Shown here piece by piece: positions 30,676 to 37,775 of a stretch of DNA of 39,338 nt; position 1 is the stretch's first letter, and each line of letters starts with the position of its first letter. The DNA lies in NCBI RefSeq assembly GCF_900142015.1, contig NZ_FQZN01000044.1:1-39338 (forward strand). Reading direction: 5' to 3'. Source of the stretch: Bacteroides stercorirosoris. GTDB lineage: Bacteria; Bacteroidota; Bacteroidia; Bacteroidales; Bacteroidaceae. The notes under the pieces were generated by a model. That model had not been told where the DNA came from. It saw only the letters and a program-made list of their open reading frames with translations, and made no database searches. The translations under genes and the position numbers were made by a program.

Positions 30676-32637
30676 CTAATCCTTTTTATAATATTTACTT
30701 ATATACCCATCACCTTTAAGCGGCAACCCACCAGCCCAGGAAGGGCCGACGGCCATAATATCATACATTGCTTTAAGGGCGTCGGGCGCTTCATTATCCG
30801 GGGCCTCACTTACTACCTCGTCATGTATGTGCATGAGGATAGGTAGCCCCTCATCGTAATATATCCTGTACATTGCATCACAAAGACAGTCCCTTGCAAT
30901 GGCCTGGGTTATGTTTTCTACCAGCGACCCGCCGTATGTATCAGTCTTGACCCATATCTTTTTTGTCTGATCTACGCCCCAATATGACAACTTCCCTTTA
31001 TCCAGACTGGCACCATAATAGGCCAGGCGTCGACCGCTGGGTAGTTCGATAAACAGGTATCCGCGATCGTATAGGAATTTAAGGCTACAGTACCTTTTAC
31101 GAAGTACGTAGCTGGTCTTATTCTTTATTACGTGCTTAGCGGCGTTTTCGACTTCCCGCCATAGTTTAACTATGTTCGGGTTAGCTGATCGCCAGGCTCT
31201 AACAATCGCGGGTAATTCGGCTTCGTCCAGCCCTTCGCGTAAGGCGCCCATAGCTATAAGCGCACCCGCCGCGCCCTGGTATCCCAGCGCCAGGGTCGCT
31301 ACTTTTCCTTTGGCCCGTAGGTCGCTACCGTGGGTTATCATATCCAGCGGAACGTTAAACATATTCGCGGCCGTAGCTTCGTAAATTTTGCCGTGTGTAT
31401 GGAATACGTCTAATACCCAGTCTTCGCCAGCTTCCCACGCCAGTACGCGCGCTTCGATAGCGGAAAAGTCAGATACTACCAGGCTGTTACCTTCGGCGGC
31501 CACCAGGGCCGTACGGGTAAGGCGGCTAATAATATCTGGGACGTCTTCGTACAGTAGATCGGCGAAGCCATACCGTACGGCTTCGCGCGCTACGTCTATA
31601 TCTTTTTTAAGTGTTCTTTTTAGGTTCTGTATCTGGGGGCCACGACCCGAAAAACGGCCCGTACGGTTAGCGCCGTAGAACTGCAAAAGACCGCGTATAC
31701 GGCCGTCGCTACAGGCGTAAGCTAAGAAGGTATCGTATTTACTTATCGACGTCTTAGACGCAAACTGGCGAAGGCGTAAGACACGTTCTACGTGGTCGGG
31801 TAATAGTTCGCCGTCCAGGGCGTCAGCTAAATAGTCTTTACCCAGGCTGTGTACCTGGTGCCCTAATTCCTGGAATAACCAGCGTTTAAGCTGGGGTAGG
31901 CTATTCGGATTACATACGCCCGTTATATCTACTATTTCGTCGTGTACGCGTTTAGTAAACTGGGCGTTTAATTCGATAGCCGCTTTTATAAATTCGTGAT
32001 CTACGGAAATACCCGTAGCGTTAATTATTTGGTCTAGTATCCAGTATTCGCGTTCGTGATCTGGAAGGCCAGGGAAGCGGGAAATATAGGCGTATATTTC
32101 TTTTTCCGTTCTTACGTCCTGGGCGTTATATTCTTTAAATTCGGCCCACTTTTCGGGGTCGTGTTCTGGTAGGTTCTGGGTACGGCCGCCGTTCTTTTTA
32201 GTAGGTTTACACGGTTTACAGAAGTACGTTATTAGGGCTTTACCGCGGGCGTCTTTTTGCTGGCTAAGCCCTAATACCTGGCCGATCTTATCCAGCCCTA
32301 ACGGTAGGCCCAGATACGCGGCGGCTATCATTGTGCAAAACCATTGGCGTAGTTCGAGGCAAAGCCCGAAGTACGTACCTATGCAAACATATTCGAAGTT
32401 CGCGTTATGGGCGATTTTTAATACGTTCGGGTCGGTCAGGGCTAACCAGACATCGGCGGGTATACTTTCGCCAGGGAATGTATCGGCCGAAGTATCCAGC
32501 GCGATAGTCGGGCCGTCGTCCCAGCTGTAGGCAAAAAGTATAATACTAAACGTAGGGTCTTCGGCGTAACGGTATACCCCTACGTCCCCTACGTCTAGCT
32601 TACAACGCGTTTCTATATCTATGTGTAAATGTTTCAA
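30676..32637 (-). CDS. Family A DNA polymerase with 3'-5' exonuclease domain
   Basis: The protein has 653 residues. Exonuclease: HIDIET (Asp7, Glu9), HNANFEY (77-83) and YNAQDV (Asp174). Polymerase: RTGRFSGRGPQIQNLKR (326-341), motif A VSDFSAIEARV (Asp390), motif B with Arg441, Lys445 and Tyr453 in LGYQG, and motif C HIHDEV (His605-Asp606-Glu607). This is the replicative enzyme of the phage. The start is a TTG that overlaps the stop of the gene before it (TTGA); no ATG is available upstream in frame, and MKHLHIDIET begins just where family members begin. Confidence 0.93.
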   Translation of the reverse strand: MKHLHIDIETRCKLDVGDVGVYRYAEDPTFSIILFAYSWDDGPTIALDTSADTFPGESIPADVWLALTDPNVLKIAHNANFEYVCIGTYFGLCLELRQWFCTMIAAAYLGLPLGLDKIGQVLGLSQQKDARGKALITYFCKPCKPTKKNGGRTQNLPEHDPEKWAEFKEYNAQDVRTEKEIYAYISRFPGLPDHEREYWILDQIINATGISVDHEFIKAAIELNAQFTKRVHDEIVDITGVCNPNSLPQLKRWLFQELGHQVHSLGKDYLADALDGELLPDHVERVLRLRQFASKTSISKYDTFLAYACSDGRIRGLLQFYGANRTGRFSGRGPQIQNLKRTLKKDIDVAREAVRYGFADLLYEDVPDIISRLTRTALVAAEGNSLVVSDFSAIEARVLAWEAGEDWVLDVFHTHGKIYEATAANMFNVPLDMITHGSDLRAKGKVATLALGYQGAAGALIAMGALREGLDEAELPAIVRAWRSANPNIVKLWREVENAAKHVIKNKTSYVLRKRYCSLKFLYDRGYLFIELPSGRRLAYYGASLDKGKLSYWGVDQTKKIWVKTDTYGGSLVENITQAIARDCLCDAMYRIYYDEGLPILMHIHDEVVSEAPDNEAPDALKAMYDIMAVGPSWAGGLPLKGDGYISKYYKKD

Positions 32638-32861
32638 GACAAATAAGGTATTACGGTGTCTATTATTTCGTTAACTATCGAAGGGTTCATATCCGAAATA
32701 GGGAAGGAAACGCGGCCTTTATTTTCTTCGTAGAAAATCTGTAATAACTGTATTTCTTTCCCTAACCAGCTAGTGCCGTCGGTTATTTCAGCCCGTATAA
32801 TATGCACGCTATTAAGTAAATGAAGTATAGAATAATACCGATCAGCGTAAGTATTAACCAC
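32634..32861 (-). CDS. Unknown 75-residue protein; start uncertain
   Basis: From a GTG at 32861 the protein has 75 residues (NTYADRYYSILHLLNSVHII, then WLGKEIQLLQIFYEENKGRVSF). The frame stays open upstream to QIVEILRKDRSYKG, which reads like genuine coding sequence but lacks an in-frame start. An ATG at about 32916 would enter this frame only if the A10 run after it lost one base or slipped. The stop overlaps the TTG start of the polymerase, so it is translated with it. No family is recognised. Confidence 0.45.
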   Translation of the reverse strand: MVNTYADRYYSILHLLNSVHIIRAEITDGTSWLGKEIQLLQIFYEENKGRVSFPISDMNPSIVNEIIDTVIPYLS

Positions 32862-32927
32862 GCCTTTGTAGCTTCTATCCTTTCTAAGTATTTCTACTAT
32901 CTGTTTTTTTTTTGAGCATACAGGAGA

Positions 32928-32953
32928 AAATAAAGGGCGACGCGTGGCCGCCC
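32928..32953 (-). terminator. Hairpin after the ssDNA-binding gene
   Basis: On the minus strand GGGCG pairs with CGCCC around a GC-rich loop, then TTTATTTTC. It lies 8 nt past the stop of the ssDNA-binding protein gene. The stem is short and the T run broken, so it may only attenuate transcription into the polymerase genes. I see no clear promoter between it and 32861. Confidence 0.5.
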
Positions 32954-32960
32954 AGTCGGT

Positions 32961-33530
32961 TTATAATAAGTCGTCTTCTTCGTCGTAATCGTCTGGGTCA
33001 GCTTCGAAACCGCCCAGCCGTTCGCCGTCGTCCATTTTCATAAGGCTGTTGAGGTAGAAACCGAAGCCCTTAGACTTGTTATTAAAAGGATAGCACACGA
33101 TAACCCCACGGCAATAACATCCGCTATAAACTTCGTCCAGGTCTATAATTTCCTGTTTGTCGGTATCGAATACTTTAGGCTGGCTTTTCGAAGCGGCCTT
33201 TAAGAAGTAACAGCCTTCGTATTCAGTCGCTTCGGGGTGTTCTTCTAACCATTCGTCGCCGTCCCTTAGCGGGTTCCATAGCTTCGGACTGGTTACGGGT
33301 AGCCCCTTAAACATACTTTCTTTATTTGCGGCGTATGCGGCCTTAATCGCGCCTTTGATCTTATCTACGTCGGGGCTGTCTTTGTCGATCAGAAACGTAG
33401 TATCGTACTTCTTATCGCCGTCGTCTTCGAAGCTGGACGGTTCCTTAATATGTACGTAACTTACGCGGTGCGTACTCAAAACCACTTTAAGCGGGTTTCT
33501 TTCTTTTGTTTGTTCTTTTTTCTTTGCCAT
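32961..33530 (-). CDS. Single-stranded DNA-binding protein (DUF2815)
   Basis: The protein has 189 residues. DUF2815 features are RNPLKVVLSTHRVSYVHIKEP, KYDTTFLIDKDSPDV, WNPLRDGDEW, YEGCYFLKAASKSQPKVFD and GCYCRGVIVCYPFNNKSKGFGFYLNSLMK; the family is an OB-fold ssDNA-binding protein related to T7 gp2.5. It ends in an acidic tail DYDEEDDLL, like the docking tails of ssDNA-binding proteins. Its place between the polymerase and the DUF2800 nuclease is the usual gene order. Confidence 0.87.
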   Translation of the reverse strand: MAKKKEQTKERNPLKVVLSTHRVSYVHIKEPSSFEDDGDKKYDTTFLIDKDSPDVDKIKGAIKAAYAANKESMFKGLPVTSPKLWNPLRDGDEWLEEHPEATEYEGCYFLKAASKSQPKVFDTDKQEIIDLDEVYSGCYCRGVIVCYPFNNKSKGFGFYLNSLMKMDDGERLGGFEADPDDYDEEDDLL

Positions 33531-33542
33531 ATCGCTAAATTT

Positions 33543-33803
33543 TTAATCTTTGTACGGTAACCTAACTTCTTCCAGACGCGGCGCCGTCCGTACGTTTGCC
33601 GCTACGTCTGTTTCTACTATGTTGGATACGTTACGCTTACGTACCCATTTTACAGTACCTACGTACTGGCCGAAACTTCCAGGCTCTAGGTACTTAACCT
33701 GATAGCTTTTATCGCTTTCGCCTATTATTTCGACTTTTACCGTGTGCGAAGTATACCCGCCCTGGTAGTCGCTTAGTCTGTAATGGTACGTCGCTGTTTT
33801 CAT
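33543..33803 (-). CDS. Unknown 86-residue protein
   Basis: The protein has 86 residues, beta-rich (TATYHYRLSDYQGGYTSHTV, KVEIIGESDKSYQVKYLEPG, GTVKWVRKRNVS), as in small SH3-like folds. No motif names it. It lies 12 nt upstream of the ssDNA-binding gene and 2 nt after the 78-residue gene, in the replication operon. Confidence 0.55.
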   Translation of the reverse strand: MKTATYHYRLSDYQGGYTSHTVKVEIIGESDKSYQVKYLEPGSFGQYVGTVKWVRKRNVSNIVETDVAANVRTAPRLEEVRLPYKD

Positions 33804-33805
33804 AT

Positions 33806-34042
33806 CTATAGTAAATTTTCTAGTTCGCGGTCTTCGTCGGTTTCATGCTGACGATTAAAGCGAATGTCGGATACCAGGCGTATTTTATACGGGTTGTCTG
33901 GCTCTCCCGTCGGTATGTACTTACCGTCTTCGTCTAGTTCGTAACAGGCGGCAATACGACCGCCTGGGTAAACTTCGATACATTCGTACTTTTGGCCGTC
34001 CAGTTCGAAGGGCTGTAACGGTTCTAAGTCTGTAAGTTTCAT
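33806..34042 (-). CDS. Unknown 78-residue protein
   Basis: The protein has 78 residues and is acidic (LQPFELDGQKYECIEVYPGG, ELDEDGKYIPTGEPDNP), ending DRELENLL. The first half resembles a short beta hairpin domain. No family is recognised. It overlaps the preceding gene by 4 nt. Confidence 0.55.
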   Translation of the reverse strand: MKLTDLEPLQPFELDGQKYECIEVYPGGRIAACYELDEDGKYIPTGEPDNPYKIRLVSDIRFNRQHETDEDRELENLL

Positions 34043-34308
34043 TTTTTCTTTTCCCTAGATTTAATTATCTGGCCTAGCCATATACCCATATTTATTAAAT
34101 CCTGTCTAGTAGGTAAGGCGAAGTCTAGTATGTAGCAAAAGTCCTCGCCCTGTACATCGGACTGTATATATACCTGTCCTTCCGTGGGTTTCTTTGGCTC
34201 TCTATCGGTAACCCCGATAAAGTATTTAACCCCTTCGGCTTCCAGCGCCTTAGCGGCGTCGTCCATAATCTTTTTAATCCGCTTTTGTTTTCGTTCCTTC
34301 TGGCTCAT
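34039..34308 (-). CDS. Unknown 89-residue protein
   Basis: The protein has 89 residues. A basic first helix (KERKQKRIKKIMDDAAKALE) is followed by an alpha-beta core (VKYFIGVTDREPKKPTEGQV, YILDFALPTRQDLINMGIWL) and a basic tail (KSREKKK). Lys/Arg-rich ends suggest nucleic acid contact, but no family is recognised. Confidence 0.55.
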   Translation of the reverse strand: MSQKERKQKRIKKIMDDAAKALEAEGVKYFIGVTDREPKKPTEGQVYIQSDVQGEDFCYILDFALPTRQDLINMGIWLGQIIKSREKKK

Positions 34309-34319
34309 ATATTTTTGAT

Positions 34320-35453
34320 TTATATTAAGTCGTCGTACTCGTCAGCCGCGGAAGCGCCTATAGCTGGCCTATCGTCGTCTATGGGTGCTATTTGTGGCTT
34401 ACCTGGTACGTTTATTACCTGGTCGGCGAAAAGTTCTTTAAACCGCTTCGGGCCTACCATTTTTTCTATAGCCGTAAGGGGTTTTATCGAACTGTCGAAA
34501 ATGTCGTTTTCGAAGCCTTCGCCTAACAGAATATCTACTACATCGTCTTCACTCTTAAAAGACCGCTTACCGCGTCCAGCCACCAGCTTAAAGCCTTCCA
34601 GCGGCTTGTTACCTTCTAGACGTTTAACGGCGTCTTCTTCCACCTTCTTAACCCAGGAAGCGACCAGCGGGCCGTACGTTAGTACGGTTACTAAGTCGGC
34701 GTCGGTCATAACCCTTTTATCTTTGATTGTCTTTACATCGGCGAAGCGATCGTAGTACGCTTTACAGGAAGTACGGGCCTTACAGAACTGGCAATGTTTA
34801 CCAGGGATAAAGTCGCCCATACCCGCTATAGCTAGTTTGGCCTTTGGGCTTACTTCTTCTTCGGCCCATTTCAGTAGATCGGTTACGCTAATATCCCAGG
34901 AAGAAGGGCCGCCCGCCCTGGGCTGGAATATAGACAGGCTTACGGTTTCGGGTTTTAGTCCCTTCTTTACGGCCGCTTCGTAAGCGCCCAGACCGTAGCA
35001 CATCATTTGCTTATTAGCCGTAGCGGCCACGCGTACGCCAGCGCCGTACTTAAAGTCAGTTACGTGTATAACCTTCGGGGTAAGGCTTGTAGCGTCGGCC
35101 GTTCCATAGCCTAACGGTATGTACTTAGTAAGATCGTAGGAATGTTCTATAAGCACGTCGCCGCCTTTTTCCAGTACGAAGCCTACGTAGGCTTCGCAAT
35201 GTTCCAGCATTTCAGGGCTGTATAGTTCGCTGGCCGTGATCTTACCCAGCATAGCGTTAAACGTCTTCTGTGGGCCTTTAAATAAGCCCGCGCGGGCGCT
35301 TAGAAGAAGGGCCGCCAGTTCGTGCGCTAACGTGCCTTCGGCCGCGTATACGCTTTCGTCTTCTGGTATTTGTTCTTCGAAACGCGCCGAAGGAGTACAG
35401 ACTAGCCACCTGTACGCCGCCGACGGGCTTAATATTGCGTGTGTCCCTGCCAT
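34320..35453 (-). CDS. DUF2800 nuclease (PD-(D/E)XK, RecB/Cas4-like)
   Basis: The protein has 377 residues. It begins SPSAAYRWLVCTPSARFEE and carries nuclease landmarks in order: EGTLAHELAA (His), GYGTADATSL (Asp), HVTDFKYGAGVRV (Asp-x-Lys) and MMCYGLGAYEAA. Then comes a Cys cluster HCQFCKARTSCKAYYDRF, which may hold an iron-sulfur cluster together with an earlier Cys. DUF2800 proteins act with the phage ssDNA-binding protein in recombination. It ends EYDDLI. Confidence 0.87.
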   Translation of the reverse strand: MAGTHAILSPSAAYRWLVCTPSARFEEQIPEDESVYAAEGTLAHELAALLLSARAGLFKGPQKTFNAMLGKITASELYSPEMLEHCEAYVGFVLEKGGDVLIEHSYDLTKYIPLGYGTADATSLTPKVIHVTDFKYGAGVRVAATANKQMMCYGLGAYEAAVKKGLKPETVSLSIFQPRAGGPSSWDISVTDLLKWAEEEVSPKAKLAIAGMGDFIPGKHCQFCKARTSCKAYYDRFADVKTIKDKRVMTDADLVTVLTYGPLVASWVKKVEEDAVKRLEGNKPLEGFKLVAGRGKRSFKSEDDVVDILLGEGFENDIFDSSIKPLTAIEKMVGPKRFKELFADQVINVPGKPQIAPIDDDRPAIGASAADEYDDLI

Positions 35454-35956
35454 TAGCCTAAATCGTTATCGTCGCTAGGGAAAATATCGGTAAGGGCTTC
35501 GCCTTTGCCGTAACGTGTGATCGCGTCGTAGAAGGCGTCGTAGTCTTCGGGTTCCAGCGGTTCGGCTTTAGATACGCTGGCCGCGTTGAACTGGGCTAAC
35601 ATCCATTTGACGTCCGCGCCTTTCTTGTTTTTGGTCTGCTTAGTTACTTCGGCCTTAATGGCTTCTAACTTAGCGTCGTCGTCCAGATCAGCGAAGGCGG
35701 GGGCGTCCTTCTTCGTTTCAGTCGCTTTGTCTTCGACGGGTTTACTACTACGCGTACGCGTCTTCTTTTCTTCCGCGGGTTTACTACTACGCGTACGCGT
35801 CTTCTTTTCTTCCGCGGGTTTTTCCGCTACTTCTTCTTTCGGCGCTGCGGGTTTCGGTTCTACCTTCGGGGTCAGGTTGTTTCCCACCATACCACCAGTT
35901 AACAGGGCTACTGTTTTTTCGCCCAGATCGACAGTTACTTTTACGTTTACGTCCAT
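35453..35956 (-). CDS. Unknown protein with repeated basic linker, partner of DUF2800 gene
   Basis: From the ATG at 35956 the protein has 167 residues; an in-frame ATG at 35983 would add nine poorly fitting residues. The N-terminus (VNVKVTVDLGEKTVALLTGG) is a short beta-helix unit seen in front of DUF2800 genes in Bacteroides phages. The middle is a charged linker with a 13-residue tandem repeat (EEKKTRTRSSKPA). The C-terminal 80 residues are helical (LEAIKAEVTKQTKNKKGADV, EDYDAFYDAITRYGKG). TAATG overlap couples it to the nuclease gene. Probably a recombination accessory protein, by position only. Confidence 0.6.
   Translation of the reverse strand: MDVNVKVTVDLGEKTVALLTGGMVGNNLTPKVEPKPAAPKEEVAEKPAEEKKTRTRSSKPAEEKKTRTRSSKPVEDKATETKKDAPAFADLDDDAKLEAIKAEVTKQTKNKKGADVKWMLAQFNAASVSKAEPLEPEDYDAFYDAITRYGKGEALTDIFPSDDNDLG
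35738..35815 (-). repeat. Two tandem 39-bp repeats inside a coding gene
   Basis: Two perfect 39-bp units (35738-35776, 35777-35815) encode the 13-residue basic repeat. Each unit contains the alternating palindrome ACGCGTACGCGT. A length change by one unit would keep the frame. Confidence 0.9.
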
Positions 35957-35991
35957 TGTTTTTGAAATTAAATTGTTATACATAAGGTGAA

Positions 35992-36129
35992 TTACTCTTT
36001 ATCAATCAGCAAAACCATTGTCCAACACATACACATAGTGCCGATATGCCAGTACGCATTTTCAAATAATACTCCCCATAGGCAAACTATAGCCAATAAG
36101 ACCGCTATGTACTTCATTATTTTATCCAT
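35992..36129 (-). CDS. Small membrane protein, 45 residues
   Basis: This short frame encodes 45 residues: MDKIMKYIAVLLAIVCLWGV, then FENAYWHIGTMCMCWTMVLL and the end IDKE. It gives two short membrane segments with a Cys-x-Cys in the second. The ATG follows the stop of the 92-residue gene by 1 nt, which supports real, coupled translation. Function is unknown. Confidence 0.6.
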   Translation of the reverse strand: MDKIMKYIAVLLAIVCLWGVLFENAYWHIGTMCMCWTMVLLIDKE

Positions 36130-36130
36130 A

Positions 36131-36409
36131 TCATTTCTTATTTAAAGTTGCTATTTCCGCTTCGGCTTTCTTCGTAGCGGCAATATCTAAGCGGCTGTAA
36201 TAGATCGGGGAATTTTTCGCGGGGCCGCGACGTATAGGCAGTATATTGCCTTTTTTAATATGGTACTTTAACCAGCGCTCACTACCCGCGATCTTTACGG
36301 CTTCGTCGTACTTCACGTCGTCAAATGCTGGAAACATTTGTTTAGCAATAGCCAGGGCCGATAATTCGGCCGCTTCGGTTATTTGCTGTTTAAGTGTGAA
36401 GACATCCAT
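36131..36409 (-). CDS. Small DNA-binding protein, possibly excisionase-like
   Basis: The protein has 92 residues. The middle YDEAVKIAGSERWLKYHIKKGNILPIRRG followed by SPIYYSRLDIAA reads like the winged-helix module of excisionases and MerR-like proteins. It is an early gene next to the Cro-like regulator, a common place for xis or an early activator. The identification is tentative. Confidence 0.5.
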   Translation of the reverse strand: MDVFTLKQQITEAAELSALAIAKQMFPAFDDVKYDEAVKIAGSERWLKYHIKKGNILPIRRGPAKNSPIYYSRLDIAATKKAEAEIATLNKK

Positions 36410-36413
36410 AGCG

Positions 36414-36644
36414 TTAATTAGGAAAAAGAGTACTACATTCGGTTTCTATACTCTTGGCTGACTTCAAATAGTTAGCTATTAGTTCCCGCGATCTGGTTTT
36501 AGGGGTGCGATACCCCAGCCCCCAGGCGGTAACGGTCGCCAAAGCGGTATTACATTCGCGGGAAAGCGCTATAGCTACTTCGTCTTTTTCCGTAGAACTC
36601 AATCCTTTCCACCACTCTACAAATGATTTTTCGATTATTTCCAT
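36414..36644 (-). CDS. Cro-like regulator
   Basis: The protein has 76 residues. It has a helix-turn-helix-type segment (IALSRECNTALATVTAWGLG, then YRTPKTRSRELIANYL) after an N-terminal helix (SFVEWWKGLSSTEKDE). It is the first gene transcribed leftward from the switch and diverges from the repressor, the position of cro. It would be repressed through the operator within its promoter. Confidence 0.65.
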   Translation of the reverse strand: MEIIEKSFVEWWKGLSSTEKDEVAIALSRECNTALATVTAWGLGYRTPKTRSRELIANYLKSAKSIETECSTLFPN

Positions 36645-36676
36645 TATCTTTGTCCATTACTTGTTAATTACAAATG

Positions 36677-36708
36677 CAAATATATAACCGTTTTGGTTAT
36701 AATACAAA
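36677..36708 (-). promoter_or_regulatory. Leftward early promoter (PL/PR-like) of the switch
   Basis: On the minus strand TTTG (36708-36705), a 20-nt spacer and TATATTTG (36684-36677) form a canonical Bacteroides promoter. The start of RNA would be near 36670, 26 nt before the Cro-like ATG. Operator 1 fills most of the spacer. Confidence 0.8.
36684..36700. promoter_or_regulatory. Operator 1, ATAACC-GTTTT-GGTTAT
   Basis: This is a perfect 6-bp inverted repeat with a five-base centre. It lies between the -33 and -7 boxes of the leftward promoter, so a bound repressor would shut off the early region. Confidence 0.75.
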
Positions 36709-36715
36709 TGATTTT

Positions 36716-36732
36716 AAAACTATTTTAGTTAT
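36716..36732. promoter_or_regulatory. Operator 2, AAAACT-ATTTT-AGTTAT
   Basis: It has the same 6-5-6 architecture and nTTTT centre as operator 1, exactly 32 bp away (about three helical turns). It lies 9 bp before the repressor ATG, so it probably controls the repressor's own expression. A possible plus-strand -7 word TATCTTTG is at 36645-36652, but no -33 box goes with it. Confidence 0.65.
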
Positions 36733-36741
36733 AAATGCGTA

Positions 36742-37224
36742 ATGAAAAAATTAGAGCCTGTAAATCAGTCTGTTGAAATAGGAAAAAAGTTAAAAGAATA
36801 TTTCGATAAGCTGGGTTATACCCAGCAATACGTAGCCGACAAACTAGGCGTAAGCCAGGCGGCTGTATCAGCATTACTGAACGGTAAACCTTTCGGTAAG
36901 AAGCTAGCTAACAAATGGGCCGAAACGTTCGGACTAAAACCAAATTGGTTATTAACGGGAGAAGGCGAAATGCTTAAGGCGAATACGACTGAAACGGTTA
37001 TAGGGGGAATAACACCCGCCATTATTTACGACATGTTCGTAAAATCGGGCGAAAGGATAGCTAACGCTGTAGAAGAAATAGCAAACTCTAATAAAACTCT
37101 GGCAGATACTAACGCGAAGCTGGTAGACACCAATCAGAAATTAGTAGAACGAATTTTAGAGTTAACTGAAAAAGGGGTTGCGGCGGGTGCAAAGGGTGCT
37201 GTACCAAGGGCGGCATTAGGATAG
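36742..37224 (+). CDS. Phage repressor, XRE-family helix-turn-helix with coiled coil
   Basis: The protein has 160 residues. An HTH_3 domain about 12-72 (LKEYFDKLGYTQQYVADKLG, then VSQAAVSALLNGK and WLLTGEGEML) is followed by a coiled coil about 105-142 with heptads (NKTLADTNAKLVDTNQKLVE). There is no LexA/CI peptidase domain, so induction would not go through RecA-stimulated self-cleavage; an anti-repressor or another input is needed. It faces the Cro-like gene across two operators. Confidence 0.82.
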   Translation: MKKLEPVNQSVEIGKKLKEYFDKLGYTQQYVADKLGVSQAAVSALLNGKPFGKKLANKWAETFGLKPNWLLTGEGEMLKANTTETVIGGITPAIIYDMFVKSGERIANAVEEIANSNKTLADTNAKLVDTNQKLVERILELTEKGVAAGAKGAVPRAALG

Positions 37225-37319
37225 CGCCCTTTGATCGAACGAAATTTGTTATTAACAATGTAGGAAAGGCCGCAAAAAGCGCGCCTATCCTTATAAACGA
37301 TAATTTAATTAAAAGGTTT

Positions 37320-37775
37320 ATGAGTAAAATATTTTATTTATTATTAGTGTCGTTGGTGTTTTTCGCCTGTAGTAGTGATGACGACATAAAAGGAAATGAC
37401 AGTATAGTAGGTAAGTGGTCTTATCAAAAAATTACGGTGGAAGTAAATACTAACGACCCCGCCACGACGGTAGAAATAAAAGAAAAATTACTTAACGATC
37501 GCGAACGCCAGGGCGGTATAGAATTTACGGAAGACCTAGTATATAAATACTATGACCCGTTAGATAGTAAGACTTATTCGGGTACTTATTATTTCGAAGG
37601 AAATAAATTATATGTCTGCTTTACTGATAAAGAAGGTAAAGAATGCGATCAGGTAGCCTATACGTTAAATGGTAATCTACTAGATATTATCCACGACGAA
37701 ACCGAATGGATGAAAAGGGAATACCCAAACGCTAACGTTACATCTGCAAAACAGAAAATAAGTTATTTCAGATAA
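37320..37775 (+). CDS. Surface lipoprotein, likely lysogenic conversion gene
   Basis: The protein has 151 residues. The signal ends LVFFAC with the lipid-bearing Cys17, directly followed by SSDDD, which matches the negatively charged export signal that sends Bacteroides lipoproteins to the cell surface. The rest resembles a small lipocalin-like beta barrel (SIVGKWSYQKITVEV, GGIEFTEDLVYKYYDP, YSGTYYFEGNKLYVCFTDKE). Lying behind the repressor and transcribed with it, it should be made in the lysogen. Blocking infection by related phages is a reasonable guess. Its stop overlaps that of the converging integrase by 8 nt. Confidence 0.7.
   Translation: MSKIFYLLLVSLVFFACSSDDDIKGNDSIVGKWSYQKITVEVNTNDPATTVEIKEKLLNDRERQGGIEFTEDLVYKYYDPLDSKTYSGTYYFEGNKLYVCFTDKEGKECDQVAYTLNGNLLDIIHDETEWMKREYPNANVTSAKQKISYFR

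Noticed and set aside
32767..32880. Hydrophobic minus-strand frame (AWLILTLIGIILYFIYLIACIL) overlapping the 75-residue gene
   Set aside because: It has no start codon and two stops just upstream; it is probably a shadow of AT-rich coding sequence.
16526..34736. Additional TTGTCTTTA words at 16526-16534 and 34728-34736 as late elements
   Set aside because: Both lie inside coding genes, point away from any start codon and lack the AGA box 18 nt upstream.
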